Positions 57,301 through 64,000 of a DNA stretch of 64,000 nucleotides are shown piece after piece. Each line of letters starts with the position of its first letter. Position 1 is the stretch's first letter. The notes beneath the pieces are model-generated. The model ran no database searches and had not been told where the DNA came from. It saw only the letters and a program-made list of their open reading frames with translations. Source of the DNA: Macquaria australasica. Its lineage: Eukaryota > Chordata > Actinopteri > Centrarchiformes > Percichthyidae. The stretch is taken from NCBI GenBank assembly GCA_005408345.1, contig SEMN01000456.1, forward strand, positions 310,001 through 374,000. Reading direction: 5' to 3'. The translations under genes and the position numbers were made by a program.

Positions 57301-60300
57301 CACACTAAGTAATATGTGTGTCTTTACAGGCCAGCCCTAAGCGCTAGGCCTTCACTATGCATCAGTCAACCTGTGCTGAAGAAGGATTTGGCTTTCAAAT
57401 TTTCAGGCTTCTCCTGATTTATTTGGGCCTGTGTAGTGAAGTCAAAGCAATCGACTTGACTCTGTCTTAAAGAGCTCTCTTTTCACCCACTCAACTTGTC
57501 AGTGAAGCTGAAGGTCATCTTAGTCTCAAATCACTGAAAAGAGGGCCTCTTTTTATCTTGACATTATGAACATGACGTTTTCTTAAATGGCCAATTTGAC
57601 CACTTTTTGGATGGCCTTAGATGGATTCCTACATACATGTTGTGAACTATTATTTCCCTCATTAAACCAAGAAAAGAAAAGTTTATGTAAATTTGCATGC
57701 TAGAGTTTGTTTGTTGAAATGTTCAGATAAATCTTTGATGTGTCTTGTTTAATGGTACCCTGAGGAGTTTTCTTGTTTTCTTCCGTTGTGTGAATCCTTG
57801 AGGCCTAACTGATGTGTTGAGTGCATTGTCTTCCTCATAAAACATTTGCAAAACTGACCTAGATCAGAGGAATAGTGTGACACCATTGGCAGGAATGTGT
57901 ATTGTATCACCTTTCTATGAGAACAAACAAATCAGGGACCTTCCCATAAAAGCATTGCTCTATAGAGCTACTAGTCGTCACAAACTATACAGGGTACCTT
58001 TTTAATTTGTACCTCTGCCTTCATAGCTGGAAGGAGCCTTCATCTTTTCAAGTCAACTACCCAAATATTGACAGCATCAGTCACACAACCAGCCATCCCA
58101 CTGAGTGTGAAACCTTTTTTAACACATTGCTCTTCACTGATTCATGTGAGTTTGGGAGAGCTGAGACATTTCTGCTCCTGTAAATGTTGCTTTTGAAGCT
58201 TTTAATTTCCTCTTTGTGTGTGTGTGTGTGTGTAATTCTGAAGTTACAGTTAACCTTTAAGGGAAGTTGTAGGGGTTTCCTGTTTGACACATCAGCCACT
58301 GCTTCTGTCTGTTGTCTTTCTAGTTTGCTTGGTTTCTCTCTAACAGGACACACCTACTCCTCCTGAGTCTCTGGTGTCTTTTTTTTTCTTTCTCAGGTAC
58401 GCTTCCTTCTTTGTTGAAATCTCACCACTCCCCCTCTGTATTTGTCTTTCCAGTTAATGATAGACACCCCAACATCCCCAGTCACCAGCGGTCTGCCTCT
58501 CTTCTTTGTGATCACAGTAACTGCCATAAAACAGGTGAGAACACAAGCACAGCTTCCTCTTTGTGGGGCTGAAAATGGGGAACTAACATACATGCAGTAT
58601 TATTAAAGTTAGATTAATTGTCATCAACAACTTGTGATATTCAACTTGTTTCAACTTAGTACAGTTTTTAGTTGAATTCTAATTGATTAAGAAAACTTTA
58701 ACTAATCCTGTAAATTTCATCAGTCACAATGTTAAATATATGAAAATGTGAAAAAGCTGCAGTTGATTCAGGATGCTTGATTCCCTAACCAGTAATGAAC
58801 TTGCCACTGATTTAAAAAAGTGTGTTTGGAATAACTTAAACAGCTATTAGTCACTTCATTTGATCAAGGACTGGTCGTGCCAGCATTACATCATCACTGA
58901 TCAATAATGCTATATTCCATTGTGAAGTTGGCATAGGTTAGTTGGCTGTATGTGATCGGTTATTGAATGAATTTCTTCATAGGGCTACGAGGATTGGCTG
59001 AGACACAAGGCGGACAACGAGGTGAATGGGGCTCCAGTTTTTGTGGTTCGCAGTGGAAGTCTGGTCCAGACAAGATCCAAGAACATCAGGGTAAGATGGC
59101 AAAAATATACACCCTAATGGAACTTTATTATACCAATTATTCCAGTTCAAAGTTTTGTCCTGTTCTTTGTTTAAGAATGGGACATTACTTAGACCAAAGC
59201 GAAGCATTATGTTTGTTAATGAGGAAAACCTGGACTTAAAAGTACCTAAAAATAGCTTTTCGCAGCTCATAGCCAACAGCCACAACTAACTTAAGCTAGG
59301 CTGTTAAATTCCTGGTGCTAGTGGTGTTTCTGTAGAGCTAGTCTGTATAGAAAGATGATACAAGATAATGTTGTCAGTGAGAAGAGAACGGTTTCATATG
59401 TTAGGATTGCAAGAAACTGGGGCATTCATAGTGTTCAGCACAACTGCGATTGGAATGTTCTGTGAATGATGTATTTGTTTCAGTAACACGAGTCTCTACA
59501 AATGCCACAGTTTGTTTCATGTCCATATTATTGGACTGTATTGGACCGATTGGCATTATTTGTCTTTGCAGGCTGACATTTTCCTTAAGATCACTGATGT
59601 TACCATGGTGACCAATTTTTTAGCTATTGTGCATATTTACAGCCCACCCAGTAGCATGAACAAGTCTAGCTGTTACCTCCCCTGTCACTGATGAGATGTC
59701 TTTGCTGCCTGGATATGCCTGTAACTCAGAACATTATAGTGCACACTCCTCTGAGGTCAGGCTTCTCAGAAACACTAACTACTGTGTCTGGAGCCAACGC
59801 AACACAACCTAAATGACGTGTGTCCTTTAGCCAAACAGTAAATTAACCTCCCAAGCTTGTCAAATACATGATATTGTTTACCCAGTCTACCAGGAGACTT
59901 GCTGTCCACAGGAGTGGGCCATTTTACTTGAAGTCCAGCTAGAATTGAATAGCATTTTTTTGTCTGCTGCAACATACATATCTGCTCAATAAATCACTTG
60001 TCCTGTGTTCTTCTTTGAGAAAAAATCTGAAACCAAAATGGAGAAATTTTATATTTAATATCTTTCATGTGTTTCATGATGGTGCCCCCTCGTTTTGCAT
60101 TAATTTGACGGATGCTTTTAGATATCCATCTACATAGATGGAGACCATATTTTGATACAGCCATTCAAATCATAAAGCTGTAACATCGGCGTTCTATCAA
60201 AGGCAGAGCAGAAGGTCACACTGAGTCAAACAGCAGCCGGCTACACAACACAAGAGCCACAGACTGAACAACAACCCACATAGCTTTCCTGCTGAAGTCT

Positions 60301-60835
60301 CCTCCTTATCTAACTTACAAACATGAACACACATCTTGTCTGCATCCTGCGCCTTAGCTTGTTGAACGAGTGCCCAAACAAACATTAATCGAGGAAAATT
60401 GCACTGCTAACGTCAGGCTAGATAGCTGCTGTCAGTCAAACACAGACACAGACACACCCCTCCAGCTTAGAAATGGAGCAGTTCTGATATTTCCCCAAAG
60501 ACCTTTTTTCTTTCTATTGATAATTAAAAACTATTAACAATACATTTAAAAAACATTCTTTGTCCAATAAGGATGACTAAATGGGATTTCTGTTGGACTT
60601 AAATACAAAGGCACCAAGGTGTACAAAGCAGCTGGGCGTCAGTGGAAGTTTGAGAGTTGAGTACAGTAATCTTTGTATGTGTATGTGTTGTTGTTTTTTT
60701 GTCCAGGTGGGGGACATTGTTCGTGTGGCTAAAGATGAGACGTTCCCAGTTGACTTGGTGTTACTGTCGTCAGATCGTGCAGATGGCACCTGTCACATCA
60801 CCACAGCCAGTCTCGACGGAGAGACCAACCTTAAG

Positions 60836-60873
<38 letters not shown>

Positions 60874-63649
60874 ATTGGGAGTATATGTGAGAATATATGT
60901 GAGAATATGGTGTGTCTGAGTTTGCGGCATGAAAACATCAAACAGACAGACTACTATTAACCAGTTGCAGCACAAACAAGCATTTGATCGAGTAAACAAG
61001 ATAGTCACATATCCACAACCCATCCATTCAAAACTGCACAAGCCAACTGCCCTGTGGAGTGCAAACAAACAAAAGTTTACATTCACACTTTGTGTAGGCT
61101 TGACAAACGTGATGAGTGCATTTCCCTATTAACACATTTACAAAAGATATTTTAAATCCATTTATTTAAATAAAAATAACTAGTCTTCTTCCTCACTGCC
61201 TTTGTTGGCGCATTGCTGTGTTTCTGTAAGTACTGCTACCAACTGTTGATCAGTGGAATAGTCTAAAACCAATGGCAGGATGTGAGCCGCATCTCTAACA
61301 TGGGTGCATGCATGTACATCCTCATGCGCGTGTACAATTCAAACAAAATGAGGCATGAATAAAATTACTCCATAGCACTACTAGTGGTTTAAAAACTCCA
61401 CAGGGTACCTTTAAGTAACCTCTGAGTCACTGCAACAAGTGGGGTTTTATGAATGGACTCACCTGTGATAGTAGAGGGTGATGCAAAAGGAAAGAGGGTT
61501 GATGACATACTGTACTGATATTCCTGGAACATAAAGCTAATGGAACCCATATTAAAGCTCTATGCATTGAGAGAACCTCTTTGAGACTCATTTAAAAGCT
61601 GTTTAATGGAAATGGTTTGCAAATATTGGGAATTTGTCTTGAATTGGTCAGGAAATAGAGTTTAGTGGGCAGACTTCTGGGTATCTGTCACATGACTAAT
61701 GCCAGCTCGTGTGTGTGCCAGGTGTATGCAGGAAAAAGTCGTCAAATGACTTGCATATGATTATATAATTTCAGGGTTTTACACCTCTTAATTTTGTATT
61801 TAGAAAGTCTCCCCCTCCCAGTCTTACCAGAGGCTATGTTGCCTAATTGTCTCTCTAACAACATGCTGCTGCTTCTGTTAGTTTATTTATACAGCACAGT
61901 GGGTTTTTAGTGTTGGCCTAGAGATGTGTTTGTACAATATTTGCACCTTTTGATATCTTTATAAATTGGAGGCAGCTGCAGCTGTGTGTATACTGTACTG
62001 TAAAGTGCAGTGATACTGCAGTAGTAGTTTTTTTCTCCTTTAGGAGTGCCTAAACCCAGCCTGTCAAAAATACTGTAGCTACAGTATTATTGGATCAGGT
62101 TCATCTGACAAAATCTAGTTTGGGAAAAAAAGAGCTCGGCTGTTTTGGGCAGGGTCGGAATATGTTGGGTGTTAAAGAAGGTCAGAAGGTTAGAAAGCTA
62201 ACAGTGGTGCGAAATGGAGACAACACTGAGATGCATTCAAGGATGTTTCCCTTGATAGTAGTGGAGGTCACAATGTCACCTAGTCAAACCTGCTGATCAT
62301 ATCGTGTTAGAACATGATGGATTTGATTTCATAGGAATACAGATTTTGCAGTAGAGGCACTACAGTGTTGCTCTTCAGTGTGTTACTCAAACATTCAGTT
62401 AGTTTTTCACTTGTAGCCTTCTTTGTATAACCAGGTCAACAGTTGGTGCAGGTAGGGCTGCCACAAACGATTATTTTGATAATCGACTAGTCACCGATTA
62501 TTTTTTTCGATTAGTCGACTAATCGGATCATACCTAAATTGCAGCGTATTGCACCAGCATGCAGCTGCTCTTATATAACCATCATTAGCTTCCAGCTTGA
62601 AGTGTTTAAGGTGTGTGCTAACTAAAAAATAAAGACAATTAAGATGACAGTCCATTCAACTTTTAATGAACTTTGCAGCTTGTAGCAGCTTCATCGCCAA
62701 CCATGGACAGGGGTCTCATGTCCGTCACCAACATGTTCCAGATTGCTTCAGTCAGGACATTTACCTGCCCAGGTGTGCATGTTGTTGCCTTGGTAACAAA
62801 GTTGTCCATTGAAGAGGAACGTATTTTTTTAGCACTGTAACGTAGCGTTATAAAACATTAGCGTTATCACATTTCCTATTCAAACATGACATCACTGTTA
62901 TAACGTTACAGCAAACACATAACATATGTGTGCTAAGGCTGATGAAATCGTCATCGTTAATGTTAACGTTTACAGCTATCAATATAAGTAAGTAGCTCAC
63001 TGTTGACGTTAATGTTAGCAGCTAACTGTCCCTCTTCGTCAGAAATTGAATCAGATTCAGCTACAACAACGTGCTTTCTTTTCAAATGCTCGTGCATCGC
63101 TGTAGTGCTCCCATGGAAGGCAAGTTCTGCCTTGCAGATTTTGCATTGCACATTCTTTTCATTTCTTTTGATAAAATGCTCCGTTTGCGGCTAGCCACGA
63201 TACTGTTGATACTGGGCACAACTTCTCCGGTGACATCACGGCTGACCCCGATTACCACTACTGCGCATGTGCGTCAAGGACAGAAAGGCAGACAAGGCAG
63301 CGGAAGCTACAGCGGCAGTTTGGAGAGAAAAACAAAGCTTCAAAAAATAAACGACGACGTCGATTATTAAATTAGTCGTCGACGATTTTGATAGTCGACG
63401 TAATCGTGACTAGTCGACTAATCTTGGCAGCCCTAGGTGCAGGTGCAGCCTTCTCCCCTGCAGAGCAGCGGCAACTGACCGAACCAGTATTATAAATAAA
63501 TTTGTGTATTGTATTGTATTTGTGTGTTGTTGTGTTTGGATGTAGACTCACTACTCTGTGGCGGAGACGTCAGTGTGTCAGTCCGTGTCCCAACTGGAGG
63601 CTCTGCAGGCTGTGGTGGAGTGTCAACAACCAGAAGCTGACCTGTACAG
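48342..63649 (+). CDS. atp11b: P4-type phospholipid-transporting ATPase (flippase), 5' part of the gene, seven exons
   Basis: Seven exons, each bounded by AG and GT, join in frame into about 218 residues. They match the N-terminus of the ATP11 class of P4-ATPases; DPPHQS near the start, DNEVNGAPV and ECQQPEADLYR resemble ATP11B as I remember it more than ATP11A or ATP11C. Seen in order: a short cytoplasmic tail, the conserved stretch NLFEQFRRIANFYF, two membrane helices, then actuator-domain sequence with the dephosphorylation motif DGET at residues 178-181. The family normally has about 1,150-1,200 residues, so roughly 80% of the protein, including the DKTGT phosphorylation loop, lies beyond the window. 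Known for the family: ATP-driven transfer of aminophospholipids, mainly phosphatidylserine, to the cytosolic leaflet, with a CDC50/TMEM30A partner, in endosomal and trans-Golgi membranes. No stop or frameshift was seen, so the gene looks intact. Exons were placed by eye. Confidence 0.93.
53240..53315. repeat. Fragment of a fish interspersed repeat
   Basis: The stretch GCGATTTCGATAATATTTCG followed by ATTAATTGTTCAGACCTA resembles the end of a common fish DNA-repeat. It is short and diverged, and the family is not certain. Confidence 0.35.
55422..55787 (-). mobile_element. hAT-type MITE in atp11b intron 1
   Basis: About 366 bp. It starts TAGGGTTTGCACTAAC and ends GTTTCAGCTCTA, with dense ATCGATTATC and CGACTAATCA motifs near the right end. 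This is the well-known fish MITE whose ends resemble TAGGGCTGCAAC and TAGAGCTGAAAC. No matching target duplication is left, so this copy is older than the one at 62.5 kb. Confidence 0.75.
56034..56150 (+). CDS. atp11b: atp11b coding exon 2 (residues 10-48)
   Basis: Preceded by a long pyrimidine tract ending CCCTCAG and followed by GTACTA. The 39 codons begin GFDPPHQSETRTVYVANRFP and end DNRIISSK. This is the conserved cytoplasmic N-terminal segment of the ATP11 class. Both borders are phase 0. Confidence 0.93.
57019..57108 (+). CDS. atp11b: atp11b coding exon 3 (residues 49-78, start of TM1)
   Basis: Acceptor TTTCTCTTTCAG, donor GTAATA, both phase 0. The 30 codons begin YTVWNFVPKNLFEQFRR, a near-invariant P4-ATPase block, and run into the hydrophobic start of the first membrane helix (IANFYFLIIFLVQ). 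Confidence 0.94.
57861..58005 (-). repeat. Interspersed repeat, copy 1 (atp11b intron 3)
   Basis: Shares with 61248-61414, in the same orientation, GATCAG-GGAATAGT, CCATTGGCAGGA-TGTG and, at the end, CAGGGTACCTTT with TTAA. The middle is diverged. The reverse strand starts TTAAAAAGGTACCCTG, like a fish DNA-repeat with TTAA ends. Confidence 0.55.
58454..58534 (+). CDS. atp11b: atp11b coding exon 4 (residues 79-105, TM1 end to TM2)
   Basis: Acceptor TTGTCTTTCCAG, donor GTGAGA. It encodes LMIDTPTSPVTSGLPLFFVI and then TVTAIKQ: the luminal loop between helices 1 and 2 and most of helix 2. This loop region helps form the lipid entry gate in P4-ATPases (family knowledge). Both borders are phase 0. 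Confidence 0.94.
58983..59090 (+). CDS. atp11b: atp11b coding exon 5 (residues 106-141)
   Basis: Acceptor TTTCTTCATAG, donor GTAAGA. It begins GYEDWLRHKADNEVNGAPVF, the conserved cytoplasmic exit of helix 2, and continues with VVRSGSLVQTRSKNIR, the start of the actuator domain. DNEVNGAPV is the part that best favours ATP11B over ATP11A or ATP11C. Both borders are phase 0. Confidence 0.94.
60707..60835 (+). CDS. atp11b: atp11b coding exon 6 (residues 142-184, DGET motif)
   Basis: Acceptor TTTTTTTGTCCAG. It encodes VGDIVRVAKDETFP, a hydrophobic strand, then HITTASLDGETNLK. DGET (residues 178-181) is the actuator motif whose Glu activates water for dephosphorylation in P4-ATPases. The donor is unusual: GTCTGT instead of GTRAGT, and it runs straight into a TG repeat (60839-60872). 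Both borders are phase 0. Confidence 0.93.
60839..60872 (+). repeat. (TG)n microsatellite at the exon 6 splice donor
   Basis: A pure TG run of about 17 units begins at the fourth base of intron 6, directly after the donor of exon 6. Confidence 0.95.
61141..61414 (-). repeat. Interspersed repeat, copy 2 (atp11b intron 6)
   Basis: Read on the minus strand it begins TTAAAGGTACCCTGTGGAG and contains GGTTTTAGACTATTCCACTG, wording common in fish interspersed repeats. It shares blocks with the copy at 57.9 kb. The left boundary is approximate. Confidence 0.65.
62453..63435 (-). mobile_element. Non-autonomous hAT transposon (983 bp) in atp11b intron 6
   Basis: The ends are inverted repeats, TAGGGCTGCC and GGCAGCCCTA. 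Both are flanked by the same 8 bases, GGTGCAGG (62445-62452 and 63436-63443), the target duplication length of hAT elements. Subterminal regions are packed with ATTAGTCGACTAATCG-like palindromes. The interior encodes part of a BED zinc finger on the minus strand but no catalytic transposase domain, so the element could only move with help. The intact target duplication suggests a fairly recent insertion. Confidence 0.93.
62963..63151 (-). pseudogene. BED-type zinc finger fragment of a hAT transposase
   Basis: The 62-residue frame contains CKICKAELAFHGSTTAMHEH followed by LKRKH. The C-x2-C and H-x4/5-H spacing is that of BED fingers found at the N-terminus of hAT transposases and ZBED proteins. 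The usual upstream aromatic half of the finger and the whole downstream RNase-H-like and dimerisation regions are missing. The acidic stretch after it (SDSISDEEGQ) resembles linkers of such proteins. It lies wholly inside the hAT element, so it is a transposon remnant rather than a host gene. Confidence 0.75.
63546..63649 (+). CDS. atp11b: atp11b coding exon 7 (residues 185-218, last exon in the window)
   Basis: The acceptor GTTTGGATGTAG sits behind a pyrimidine tract broken by many G residues. The donor is GTAATC at 63650. It encodes THYSVAETSVCQSV, a diverged stretch, then VVECQQPEADLYR. The last codon is split (phase 2). A hAT transposon and its target duplication end about 100 bp upstream of this exon. 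Confidence 0.9.
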
Positions 63650-64000
63650 GTAATCTGCACCCATGTGTACACACACCTTCAGTAGTGAGAGCAAGAAAAC
63701 GGCCAGTGTTAAGTCACATGCAATAAACAAGGGATACCCCCAACTAAACGCATATTAGAACATCAGAAATTAAGCTTCTGACTTTGGAATCCTCATAGAG
63801 GAAGATTTTTGTGTGTGTTATTTTTATTCTAGCTATTTATTTTTAATTCTATAACATTGTGAGTATAGATCATTCTTTTCACTCTTTTCATTTTCTGGGA
63901 TCCCCGAAGAACCCCTGGAAGTCTCCAGAACCCACTTTAAAAACCACTATGATTAATACATGGTAGAAATTCCCTGCCAGAGATGTGTTATTAAATGGAT

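Larger units (their letters stand above)
60836..63545 (+). other. atp11b intron 6 with TG tract and two mobile elements
   Basis: 2.7 kb. It opens with the TG microsatellite, then holds an old repeat (61141-61414) and a 983-bp hAT element (62453-63435). The rest is plain AT-rich sequence. Introns 2 (868 bp), 4 (448 bp) and 5 (1.6 kb) show nothing notable. Intron 3 (1.35 kb) carries a second copy of the 61.2-kb repeat. Confidence 0.75.

Noticed and set aside
1..64000. CRISPR arrays, operons, phage or plasmid features
   Set aside because: Repeats here are microsatellites and transposons; split exons with GT-AG borders show eukaryotic nuclear DNA.

Overview
This window is nuclear DNA from a vertebrate, most likely a percomorph-type teleost fish. 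It has split genes with GT-AG introns, a CpG-rich promoter, very many CA/GT microsatellites, and interspersed repeats of kinds common in fish (hAT and Tc1/mariner miniature elements, a Mermaid/DANA-like SINE, a decayed LINE). Nothing bacterial, viral or organellar was seen.

Only one gene can be supported. On the + strand, from about 48.0 kb to beyond the right edge, lies the 5' part of a P4-type ATPase (phospholipid flippase), best assigned as atp11b. Seven coding exons were placed by eye: 48342-48368, 56034-56150, 57019-57108, 58454-58534, 58983-59090, 60707-60835 and 63546-63649. They join in frame into about 218 residues: the N-terminal tail, the first two membrane helices, and the start of the actuator domain with its DGET motif. 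The rest of the gene (phosphorylation and nucleotide-binding domains, remaining helices) lies to the right of the window. A CpG-rich promoter and a leader carrying up to three short upstream ORFs precede exon 1.

The first ~48 kb contains no recognisable protein-coding gene. It is a mosaic of simple repeats, decayed mobile elements, and islands of complex, repeat-free sequence rich in homeodomain-, SOX-, POU- or RFX-type motifs. In other vertebrates, from memory, the neighbour upstream of ATP11B is SOX2, in a large gene desert full of enhancers. If that order holds here, these islands are plausible conserved non-coding elements, but this is inference because no alignment could be run.

Mobile elements in order: an inverted-repeat pair (1.05-1.59 kb); a repeat present in inverted copies at 7.8 and 25.9 kb; a Tc1-like fragment (8.1 kb); a LINE reverse-transcriptase remnant (13.7-14.5 kb); a repeat at 16.1 kb matched by a TTAA-bounded copy at 28.2 kb; a tRNA-derived SINE (19.6 kb); a Tc1/mariner MITE (21.3 kb); a TTAA-bounded element (34.3 kb); an element ending in GGTTGCACCA (38.4 kb); two copies of one MITE (41.3 and 45.0 kb); and, inside atp11b introns, a hAT MITE (55.4 kb), a repeat present twice (57.9 and 61.2 kb), and a 983-bp hAT element with a perfect 8-bp target duplication that still encodes part of a BED zinc finger (62.5-63.4 kb).

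Other points of interest: a splice donor of atp11b fused to a TG microsatellite, a miRNA-like hairpin at 15.25 kb, an orphan TATA box plus first-exon-like sequence at 30.4 kb, and a short ORF with signal-peptide shape at 12.88 kb.
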